The position numbers and the translations under genes are program-made. This document shows positions 23,291 through 31,858 of a DNA stretch of 64,000 nt, piece by piece (within the stretch, counting starts at the first letter, position 1; each line of letters opens with the position of its first letter). Source of the DNA: Hydractinia symbiolongicarpus (taxonomy: Eukaryota > Cnidaria > Hydrozoa > Anthoathecata > Hydractiniidae); the NCBI RefSeq assembly GCF_029227915.1, contig NC_079881.1:12997501-13061500 (forward strand), in the 5' to 3' direction. The notes under the pieces were generated by a model. That model was not told where the DNA came from and ran no database searches. It saw only the letters and a program-made list of their open reading frames with translations.

Positions 23291-23935
23291 TATGCCTGGA
23301 GATAAGTGTTCAATATTTGGCTGCCTAAAGGAATAACTACTTTTGAAGTTCCAACTGGTGATAGTACTTTCGATTCCTAGTGGAGAAAAAAAAATGATAG
23401 CCATTGCCACCAAAGATTGTGTGGTTAATGAAGCACTTCGTGAAAGAATAGCAATTAAAAAGAAGAAAGAATAACAAATAAAAAGATCTTCATTTGTCAA
23501 CGGCACTTGTCGTCATGACAGCAGAGTTTCGTAGAATCCTGGTAAATTACCTTACCTTAATTTACCCATCAAAGGTATCCCTTCTTCTTGGACACTACTG
23601 GATATTTTGAATGTTATCAATCATTTTCTAAATTTCAGTAGTAACTGGCAATATAATTTTTCAGAGAAGAGTGTCCAATTTTATTGCAATGATGATGTTC
23701 ATATGGTACCAAAGTATGAGATTTATGTTGATGCAAGTCTGCAGTTTAATTTTCGTGTGCTATTATGGAGTCATCCTAAGCACCATGAAATTTATAATAT
23801 CTATGACCAATCGGTTAAAAACATTTCCAATTTGACCAGATACATTTCAGAATTTGTTTTTCCTGGTTTGTCAAGCTCATTTTATGGTAGTTGCATTGAA
23901 CATATTGCATTGAAAAATTTAACCCAACAATAGAC
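23291..23935 (+). pseudogene. P-element-like transposase relic (THAP N-terminus)
   Basis: It begins MPGDKCSIFGC, nearly the same as MPGENCAIYGC at the start of the P-like transposase at 28902. That is the C-x(4)-C opening of a THAP zinc finger. Frameshifts follow, then IAIATKDCVVNEALRERI, which fits the middle of a THAP domain. After more breaks, an open stretch 23607-23933 reads MVPKYEIYVDASLQFNFRVLLW, probably the transposase region just after the THAP part. I see no terminal repeats. It is an old, inactive fragment in the GFER intron. Confidence 0.5.
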
Positions 23936-24803
23936 TTATTACCAAATCCTCCTTTACAAACTAAATATCATCCACGAGGAATAATTTGTCAGATTGAAAT
24001 TTAGCTTAGCTCCGATTTGTGAGTCGTTCTTAGGTATATCTTATTCGTACTGAATATTTATGTAGCGAGAAAATCTATTTCGCGCATATTAATTGTTGCG
24101 CAGTAGCAACACGAATCTATTTTGCGCGTATTATTTTTCGCTCTATTTTATATTCTCCCACAAATAACAAGGAAGAAAAAAATAAAAATTTATGCTTTCC
24201 TTTGTAAACTATAGAATATACTGTTCAGCTGTTTTTGTTCTAAATTATGGAAAAAGAATAAAATAAAAAAGATATTTTGATGCTTAAAAGCTTTTTGCAC
24301 TCTATTCTGGATCTTGAAAAGAAAATTATATTTTAATTTCTGTAATAAGACAGAAATGTACTTTTTTGTGCGAATGCATGAAAATTGATACGCTCAAAAA
24401 TTAGTAAGAATAATTTAATACTGATGTTGGATATCTATTTTATATAATTATAATTATAGTTGGACATCTATTTTTATCTCTATCTCTATATTAATAATAC
24501 CCGTATTGTCTGTCTCTACGCAAAATAGTACCACAGTAGCGAATTTATAGCTGCGCTACGGCCGCACGAAATGCGATATATTAAGGCCGAGCAAGCCCTA
24601 ATTATATGAACACTGAACAGAGAAATCCAACAAATATCTTCAATATGAAAAATGATTGTTCCTGACAAGAGGGCTGTTTTTGAGTGGTTTTTACGTCCTG
24701 TAGGGATCTTCTGAACAATTTTAGTTTTTTACTAATTTTGTCTGTGTAAGGTTTTTTCTGTTTAACGACTGAACTAGATATAAATTTTCATTTCGATTTT
24801 TAG

Positions 24804-24966
24804 ACTTAAAACTGAGAGTCCAAACACATCCAATAACACAGCGCTGTCGAAATGGTTTTGTGATGTGCACAATGAAGTTAACTTGAGGCTTGGAAAAAAT
24901 ACATTTGATTGCAGTAAAGTGATGGACCGTTGGAAAGATGGATGGCCTGATGGTTCGTGTGATTAA
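24804..24966 (+). CDS. GFER: FAD-linked sulfhydryl oxidase ALR/ERV1, last exon
   Basis: The exon completes the Arg codon begun at 602 and encodes LKTESPN..NTALSKWFCDVHNEVNLRLGKNTFDC then SKVMDRWKDGWPDGSCD and a stop. The HNEVN helix and the two cysteines spaced C-x16-C form the structural disulfide and FAD-binding wall of the Erv1/ALR fold. The ending DGWxDGSCD is diagnostic of ALR. The acceptor is tttcgatttttag. No clear AATAAA follows. An ATTAAA lies near 25185. It ends 326 bases from the stop codon of the convergent USH1G-type gene. Confidence 0.95.
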
Positions 24967-25292
24967 TATTATATTCCTGGTACGTGTACAACAAGGAACA
25001 CCAGAAGATATGCATGTGGAGGAAACCAAATTTAAACAGTACCATCGACTAAATTATCGGATTACGATATAAATCAACAGGAGAAGAAAGATACTTTTGT
25101 TGTTTATTGGCTCACTAACCATGAAACGATAAGAATGAGTTATTTAAATATATTTTTTTATAAATCAAAAAATGAAATGCATGATTAAATTTACATTTGA
25201 ATTTTTATACAAGACAGCTTATACCGTTATGCGTCTTGCACAAAACAAAATTAGTTATAATTTATCGTTCGAGAATCGGCAAGTTAACAATC
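24967..25292. other. Tail-to-tail spacer between GFER and USH1G-like gene
   Basis: The 326-bp AT-rich spacer must hold both polyadenylation sites, or the transcripts overlap. No gene is seen. Confidence 0.6.
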
Positions 25293-26454
25293 TCACACTG
25301 ATGAGTCATGCAATTCATTGTTATCACTAAATATTGTGTTTCTTCGTTTGATTGCGTCCGTGATTTTCTTGCGAGGGCCTAATGGCAGTCCAATTTCTCG
25401 TAAGTCATTTTCATCACATAACAAACAAGCTCTTAGGTCGATTTTTTCTTTTGAAAACGTTTCTCTATATTCGTCCAGTTTCAACGCGTGTAAAAATGTG
25501 TATAAGGGTGCCATGCGTATTTCTTTTTTACTTACTGACATGTCAGTTATTGTTACATTGGCATTCTGACCATGCCTATTCGTATTCGAATAAAGTAATT
25601 GTCCTTTAGTAAGGATTCCTTTCGAAGTAGGGGTAATATTTACTATTTGTCCATTTCTTAATGTAACCATGGGCCCAAGATGGCCCTGGACGTCAATTCT
25701 ATTTTGAGTAAAACTATTACTAAAGTGCAGTGATCGCAGAGACGAAGCCAGTATTTTTGATGTCGACCTGGAGTTTTGGGAAAGCGATGTCAACTCCGTT
25801 CGGTCAGTTGTATCTGAGAGTTTATCATTACCCATACTACCATTTTGGCATTCAATTAGATCATCCGCAATTAACGACCTTATCTTTAAAAATTCGTCGA
25901 TACGGCGAGACGACTCTGTACTGTTTGAATCGTCATCGATGTTACTAATTGGACTTTCGTCGCTAAAGCTTTCTCCTTTAAAACGAGGCAATTCAGAAAG
26001 TTGCGAATATGTTAACTTGTTATACAAGTTATCTGACTTATCAAAATCATACCTCTGCGCGTGAACATTGACTTGTTGGCCATTATAATGAGTAACACTT
26101 GCGCCAATTTTTCTATGCTTTGACCTCTTTTTTTCATAATCACGGTCCAGTTTTTGTAAGAGTTTTGCTTTTTCTTTTATACGCCTCTCTGCATCATGTT
26201 TGGCTTTTTGTTGCATTTTATCAACTTTGTATCTGTCTTGTTCCACTTGGTGTGTAATTAACGCTTCAAGGTGGCGGACACATTCAAAAAAACCCTTGCC
26301 TGATGCCTCCTGGATTGGTGTTGTTCCGTTATCGCTAACTGCGTATACATTTCCACCAAAATTGGTCAAGAAAACGAGACAGTGCAATTGACCAGAAGCA
26401 GCAGCTAGATGTAACGAAGTATAACCTTCGTTGTTTGGTTTATCAGGATTGCCT
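25293..26454 (-). CDS. USH1G: USH1G/ANKS4B-type ankyrin-SAM scaffold protein, last exon
   Basis: Joined to the exon at 31677-31858 it gives 447 residues. Ankyrin repeats 2-3 (PDKPNNEGYTSLHLAAASGQLHCL..., TTPIQEASGKGFFECVRHLEAL) cover residues 62-125. A Lys/Glu-rich helical segment follows (MQQKAKHDAERRIKEKAKLLQKL), then a Ser-rich linker, and a SAM domain at about 375-436 (FLHALKLDEYRETFSKEKIDL...LGLPLGPRKK-like). The final S-S-V is a class I PDZ ligand. In vertebrates this protein (SANS) or its paralogue ANKS4B bridges harmonin and myosin VII in stereocilia or microvilli links. The acceptor is ttctttag at 26455. Which of the two paralogues it is co-orthologous to cannot be told here. Confidence 0.92.
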
Positions 26455-27465
26455 CTAAAGAAACAAGACAAAGAAAGTTTATGCATCAAACGTTACACAA
26501 AAATTATTTCGAAAGAAAATGCACGCCATATTGATAGATTAAATCTTTTCACTAAGTTAGCTAAGTTGAAGTGTGAACCAAAGAGTCGCGCATAAAGAAA
26601 ATACAAAACGAAGATTGTAAAGTTTGACGATTATAACTTTAAGTCCTTAATAAAACGTTGTTTTAGGTGACAAAGAACCAGCATACCCAAATATAAAGGG
26701 GCATGCGGGACACTGAACATTAAAAATAAAGAGAGGCTGTTGTTTAATTCCAGGTTTAACCCTGGTCTTCGCAACTTTCGCGCATTCTAGTTTTATTTTG
26801 TGGGGGTTTTTTTTCGCAAATAAAACTTTCGCAGTTGAAAAACTTAGCGTTTTTGACGAAAAAAATGTTACCAGGAAAATAGTTGAAGAAAAGTCACCAA
26901 GACATTGTTCACCTGGGTAAGGTCATATAGGGAACTATTTACTTTATTTATATTTTTGACCCTAGTATAATGATTTATCAATTTTTAAGGCGATTGTACT
27001 AATTTGGCAACCTCGTCCCCAAGGCTCTTTTTGACATCTCAGGTGGTGAGGAAAAATAGCACTGGCAACAGCCGCTGACAATCCTAGGTAACTTTCCTCA
27101 GTTAATCGCAATATTACTAAAGTCATTACTAGGACACCGAAGCCATATAAACCCTTGCGCTAATAAGAAGTGTTTTGTGTTTTTTTGTCTGTATTGTTTA
27201 AATTTTGACGGGAGTTCAAGCGAAGTTGCGTATAGCTATTATGCAAATCATGGTGAAACGGATATGTAAGACTAGTTAGCTAAATTACTGTAGCTAAATT
27301 AAAATGTCTTTTGCTATCTAGCAAGGTGTTGAATAACAGGTAATTATTATTTTATGTCTTGCTCACTGCGAAGGTTTATATTAGCTAGATTTTGATGACT
27401 TAGGCAGTGCATACACAAGTATGTTTTTTTGAGAAATTTGTTTACGCGTTCCCCCCAAAAAAATG

Positions 27466-27712
27466 GTTGAGATAAAAATTGTGCTGACGTCAGCACGACC
27501 TGCCAAACTTTTGTTAACCCGTTGCCTATGGTGTGTAGAGCTTCATATGCTGATTAAGAAATTGTATAGGATCATGTGCTTTTAACGAACGGATGTTGAG
27601 ATATTGGGATTTAAATGTTTTTTTGATGTGATAAGACCGTTGGTTCCGAAACGGGTGGATTGACCAAGCTCAGGATTTCTTTTCAGGTGATCCCTAATTA
27701 CCTTCGCAGTAG
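27466..27712 (+). repeat. Fragment of the gactagtcgataa repeat family
   Basis: Blocks tgctgacgtcagca, gtgtagagctt, tgattaagaaattgtatagg, gatcatgtgc and ttccgaaacggg occur in the same order as in the array units at 36347-40214. It is a partial, diverged copy. Confidence 0.6.
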
Positions 27713-28179
27713 ATAATATGAGTTGTTTCCTTTTGTGTACAAGTTATTTAGCGGTAATTTAACCGCGAAAAAACCTGCAATCTTCCTCTTACCAGCCTAT
27801 GATTAAGCCTGGTAAGAACAATATCTTTCAATACCAAGAAAGATGCTAAAATGAACTTCCAGAAAATTTTGAAAATAATTAGAACTTCAATAAATTTATA
27901 TGTTTATACTTTTTAATATGCTTTATGCTACTAATTGTAAGTATGTTAGGGTAATTTTTGCCATCCACCATACTTTAGTGTTTCTTATTTTATTTAGTCG
28001 TCCTATTTAGCATATGGACTTGTTTATGTATTTCTTTTTCATCTTTACTGATTTTGACGGTTTTTTATATATATATATATATATTATGTTTTAAGTTTTA
28101 TATTTTAAAATATCTGCATATTAATACCCTTCAGCAGTGGAGCAATAGAAAAGATCCGTCATTTGCATTTTGATGATGT

Positions 28180-28495
28180 CAGCGACTGATAGCTTTGTGG
28201 TAGAGCGTTCTCTTCCAGTGCGGGAGATCTTGGGTTCAAACCCCGGCCGAGTCATGCCAGAGACTATAAAAGTGTGAATCTATCCTTTCTGCTTAGCGTT
28301 CAATATGAGAATAGGATTGATATCTTAGGCGGTTGTCTAGTTGAGCGATTGCTGTGCTTGCACGACTTTCGTAGCTCAAATGGGAGCTTTAAATGCGCTA
28401 GGACCCCCTTCGCAGGACTCTCGTTGATAGCAGCACCAATAGAAACTGAAGAGGCTGTCCTGGGTATATAATTTCAATAATAATAATAATAATGA
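28180..28495 (+). mobile_element. tRNA-derived SINE
   Basis: An RNA polymerase III A box (TAGCTTTGTGGTAGAGCG at 28190-28207) and a B box (GGTTCAAACCC at 28233-28243) have tRNA-like spacing. A tRNA-unrelated body of about 200 bp follows, and then an (AAT)n tail at 28470-28493. This is the standard SINE layout. I could not define a target duplication. The promoter boxes look intact. It sits antisense in the USH1G intron. Confidence 0.85.
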
Positions 28496-28901
28496 CCCGT
28501 CGATGAACAAATGTTTTTATTAGAAAATTTCTAATCCGTTTCATTTATTGTGAAGGACTTGGAAGTCTGATCAAAAAACATATGGAGTCGTTTGTTATCA
28601 ACAAACGATTAAGAAGGCATAAGGGTTTAAAAATTGATGACTTTAGAGCCGTTAATGTTCAAAAAAGGTTTTTTAGAAATTTGTTTATCTGTAGCCTCTA
28701 TTGTGTCATAGTCACAAGAAAAAAAGATAGTCTAGCAACAAACAATAGGCCATTGTTCTATGTTTTTACGGCTGAACTATAGTGGCTCCCAAACCTCCGA
28801 TCCTGCACAGAAGTTCAAAATGGCGCATTTTTTGGGTGTTGTGTGTACTTAGTTTGGTGTTTTTATTTCGACTTTGGGTGTTTTTCGTACAAGATTTTAC
28901 T

Positions 28902-29513
28902 ATGCCTGGTGAAAATTGTGCTATATATGGATGCTCTGTATCGTTTGGTCCACCTGAAGCAGCTGGTACTGCACAATTTTGTCTAATGATGGATAGTTTT
29001 TTTGACTGCTTGAATGTGAAAAACACTGTCGAACATGAGTTGAAGAGAAAACCATTTGTAAAACATTATCAGTCAGTTGATGATGAACGCTTTGCATGGT
29101 TGGACGGTTTTCTCTCCTATTTCACCTTATGGAAAGAGTCAATTGAAGAGCGTGGTGATAATTTTACAAAAAATGCCAAATCAAATATGTTTATTTCCTG
29201 GCAAACACATAAAGGGCTTAAGATTACAGTTAACTCTCTCAAAAAAGTACTGAAATTCCTTTTACAACATGGTGTACCGTACATTCTTTCTGAACGGTTT
29301 TGTCAAGACGATCTGGAAAATTATTTTGGTAGGCAGCGTGCCATTGGATCGCGACGTGACAACCCATCGGTGAGAGACGTTGGATATAATGATAATACCA
29401 TAAAAGCACAATTTTCTGTAAGACCAATTGCTGGGAATGTACAAGGATGTGGTAGCAAATTCAACATGATAGATGACACCCCATTACCAAAAAGAAAAAA
29501 GTCTACACTTTGA
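28902..29513 (+). pseudogene. Internally deleted P-like (THAP9-type) transposase
   Basis: The frame from ATG 28902 encodes 203 residues. MPGENCAIYGC is the opening of a THAP zinc finger, but the rest of that finger and the whole RNase H-like catalytic core are missing. The next sequence (from about residue 25) is the conserved P-transposase C-terminus: LMMDSFFDCLNVKN, KGLKITVNSLKKVLKFLL, ERFCQDDLENYFGRQRAIGSRRDNPSVRDVGYNDNTIK. The junction sits near GPPEAAGTA. The remaining frame is open and could make a small protein able to interfere with transposition, as shown for deleted P elements in flies. That role is inference. A C-terminal KRKKS run could be a nuclear signal. Confidence 0.8.
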
Positions 29514-30033
29514 ATGAAGCACACAACAAAACGGCTATTTTTATAGCCACACATTTGAAAAAATGTTATTAATTGGCAATTTTATCTAGTTCTCTTTATA
29601 TTGTGGGACTGGAGATGCTTTGTTCTATCATTGGATCACTTTAGGAGATGGTTATTGGATGAGTATGTATGTTTATTTTTTCTATGTCCCATCTATCTAT
29701 TATTTTGTGAAAGCTATTAGCTATGGAAAAATTGCAATGTTGTCACTTTTTCAAAACGCGTCAGAATTACTCACGCATATATTTACAGGAAAATCAGAGG
29801 AATCCTGATATCTTAAATTGACCGTAAATGAAGTAACAGGATTTCTCACACGGCACCTCTAAATCGTACTGTGAGGGATCCTGATTTTTGTCTGAAGTTC
29901 AACCAGAAAAAATAAAAAAGGAATGAATTTTTATTGTGATTTTTAGCCATGTGTAATGTTTTTTTATCACATGTGTGGCTATAAAAATAGCCATTGTGGC
30001 AGATTTTATAGTTCATGCCCGGAACTAGATGAA
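29514..30033. other. Spacer between the convergent genes of the P-like element
   Basis: It contains two near-identical pieces in inverted order, gctatttttatagccacaca at 29533 and tgtggctataaaaatagcca at 29972-29993. These can form a large stem around the spacer. No gene is seen. The shadow frame at 29620-29808 has no support. Confidence 0.6.
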
Positions 30034-31242
30034 TCAGTGACCCATGTCTTTGCTGCTACTGGCTTTTTTAATTTCAGTTCTCAATGATCTTTTCTTTGCA
30101 AGTTTTTTAGCAGCCTTATGTTTTTCACGTATGTCTCTAGCATAGGAAAAGCTGCGAACTCTTGTAAACATAGTAAGCATGTGTTCCAGAAGATTCATAC
30201 TGACTTCTTTACTGACTTGTGGATCAATGGTATAACAGACACTTTTGAAATTGGAAAGTACAGAACAGTTTTTGAGCATATTTTTAACAAGGTCTTGACA
30301 ATTTAGTGTTGTGCTGAAATTTGAAGTTTTCAACCGAAACATTTTTTCACATTCTCGAAAAAGTTCTTGTATTTGTTTGTTCACTCTCCACAAGCCACCA
30401 CGGTCGCGTATATTGATCAATGTCTGTGAATCATCACAGTCAACTTTGCATGCTTGTAGGATTGATACAGCCTGTTTGTTGAATTCACTTTGTTGAGACT
30501 TTTTCGAAAAACGGAGTTTTGTATAAAGCTTGTGAACGATAAATCCAGCCACATATTGCAGGCTTTTTTGTTCATTCTCCGAGATAGGTGTTACAGCTTC
30601 AGTTACAGAATCGACAACTTTATCATTACCCGAAAGATGAATTGAAACATGATTTGCAAGTTCTGTTAGAATAATATTGCTCAAAGTAGTGTCCTCAAAT
30701 TTTGATGGAAGCAAGTTATCTTTCAATAGACCAAAAAAGTTTGCATAAAAATCTTCTGCATCACCGTTATACTTTCCAATGATTGGCTTCAGTTTTTCCC
30801 AAAGTTTGACCGCATCATCATTAGAAACTTTGAAATCACGAAACACTTCCCTGGTTGATTTGGGTAAACATTGATCACCAATGCATATCTCAGCACTCTT
30901 CGTGATAAGTACTTTCAACTTCAAAGGGTGTAGCTTTTTCAAAATTTGTTCTTCTTTAGTAAGTTTTGGTAATGAAGGACCAGCATTCGTCGATATTTCA
31001 GGAGTAACTTCAGTAGTGTGTTTGACATTGCGATGTCTAGTCAGGCCACGTTGTGATTTACAAATTTTATCACAATCCTGACAAGGATACCCAACTTCTT
31101 CGTAAGCTTCCACTTCCGTTATCACAGCATCTAATTCCACATTAAAATCCACATCTTCATCAAGAAAACCGCCTTCAAGTAACTCAAATAAATCATCAAG
31201 ATCTTCGCCTGCAAGGTAGTCTCCTCCTGCATGCGCCGCCAT
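30034..31242 (-). CDS. C2H2 zinc-finger accessory protein of the P-like element
   Basis: The 402-residue frame is intact. The N-terminus is very acidic (residues 10-50). One C2H2 finger follows at about 54-75 (C-x2-C...H-x4-H: CQDCDKIC..RGLTRHRNVKH). A long helical domain then contains a SLQYVAGFIVHKLYTKL motif. The C-terminus is rich in Lys/Arg (KHKAAKKLAKKRSLRTEIKK), fitting DNA or RNA binding. The ATG lies 9 bases inside the subterminal inverted repeat. It converges on the transposase gene. The same gene occurs as a relic at 34660-35241, so it belongs to the transposon family, not the host. The function is unknown. Confidence 0.75.
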   Translation of the reverse strand: MAAHAGGDYLAGEDLDDLFELLEGGFLDEDVDFNVELDAVITEVEAYEEVGYPCQDCDKICKSQRGLTRHRNVKHTTEVTPEISTNAGPSLPKLTKEEQILKKLHPLKLKVLITKSAEICIGDQCLPKSTREVFRDFKVSNDDAVKLWEKLKPIIGKYNGDAEDFYANFFGLLKDNLLPSKFEDTTLSNIILTELANHVSIHLSGNDKVVDSVTEAVTPISENEQKSLQYVAGFIVHKLYTKLRFSKKSQQSEFNKQAVSILQACKVDCDDSQTLINIRDRGGLWRVNKQIQELFRECEKMFRLKTSNFSTTLNCQDLVKNMLKNCSVLSNFKSVCYTIDPQVSKEVSMNLLEHMLTMFTRVRSFSYARDIREKHKAAKKLAKKRSLRTEIKKASSSKDMGH

Positions 31243-31394
31243 TTTGAACTTCTGTGCAGGATGAGCGGGCCGTCACAGGCTGATTGAGGATAGTTCGCGT
31301 AAGCAATGCCGACGGTCCACGCAACTAGACTATCTTTTTTTCTTGTGACTATGATTGTATAGAGCTTGAAACGGTGATCAATAAAATAAATAAA

Positions 31395-31595
31395 ATTCGA
31401 AACAGGTTCGTTGACCCAGGTCTGGCGAACTCACCCAATTTGGTGGGTCATTAGTTACCCTCGCATTTATGCCCTAATGGAACTTTAATAAGTTTCACAA
31501 ATAACTTCTTCGGAGACTTTAAGCGAAAATGAATACATCTACATTTCCTGTTACAGACAGACAAACAAACGGAAGTAGCCCATTAATATTAGCGA
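31395..31595 (+). repeat. Fragment of the gactagtcgataa repeat family, 3' part
   Basis: The blocks gacccaggtctggcgaactc, acccaatttgg, tagttaccc and the ending cctgttacagacagacaaac match the right half of the array units. It begins 40 bases from the right end of the P-like element. Confidence 0.55.
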
Positions 31596-31676
31596 TCTTT
31601 ATAGCTATGTCCCGACTTCCTCTTTCTTGTGAAGTTTTTTTATTAAAGTTGCCGATAAAATTATATTAAAACTCAC

Positions 31677-31858
31677 CCCTTTCCCATTAATATTCGAAGA
31701 GCTTCAATATTTCCATACGAAGCAGCCCATTGTACAGGCGTCATACCATCGCTATCACGCCTGTTTACTTCTTTTCTTGGACAGCTCTTTAAAACTTTTA
31801 AGTTTCCTTCTCGTGCGGCTTCTGAGAGGGTGACGAAAGAAAGTTCTTCCATTGTCAT
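31677..31858 (-). CDS. USH1G: USH1G/ANKS4B-type ankyrin-SAM scaffold protein, first exon
   Basis: The exon encodes MTMEELSFVTLSEAAREGNLKVLKSCP then NRRDSDGMTPVQWAASYGNIEALRILMGKG, the N-terminal ankyrin repeat of the SANS family. The start is taken at the first ATG (31858). The second Met, two codons later, is also possible. Just upstream the minus strand reads atatttttag, a good splice acceptor, so a 5' untranslated exon or a trans-spliced leader is likely. The donor is GG|gtgagt at 31676. Confidence 0.9.

Larger units (their letters stand above)
603..24803 (+). other. GFER: 24.2 kb intron of GFER
   Basis: The donor is GTAAGC at 603 and the acceptor is tttcgatttttag ending at 24803. Exon phases on either side match exactly (2 nt + 1 nt). 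The intron hosts at least five distinct transposable elements on both strands, described separately. In the unannotated stretches between them (603-4424, 11372-12313, 16691-17220, 22326-23060, 23936-24803) I see no coding region, only AT-rich sequence, short hairpins and fragments of interspersed repeats. Confidence 0.9.
28707..31353. mobile_element. P-like transposon with two convergent genes (2.65 kb)
   Basis: Perfect 29-bp terminal inverted repeats lie at 28707-28735 and 31325-31353 (starting CATAGTCACAAGAAAAAAAG). A second, subterminal inverted repeat of about 27 bp lies inside (ATCCTGCACAGAAGTTCAAA.. at 28800 and its complement at 31236-31262). Flanks ATTGTGT and ATTGTAT suggest a 7-8 bp duplication with one change. 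The element encodes a C-terminal P-type transposase piece (+) and a 402-residue zinc-finger protein (-). Terminal plus subterminal repeats are the P-element arrangement. Confidence 0.88.
26455..31676 (-). other. USH1G: 5.2 kb intron of the USH1G-like gene
   Basis: The intron is bounded by GTGAGT (31676) and ttctttag. GG at the end of exon 1 plus A gives Gly, in agreement with the conserved GG(N/D)PDK. It holds a SINE, a P-like transposon and repeat fragments. From 26455 to 27465 I see only AT-rich non-coding sequence, including a caacctcgtccccaaggctc motif at 27005. Confidence 0.9.
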
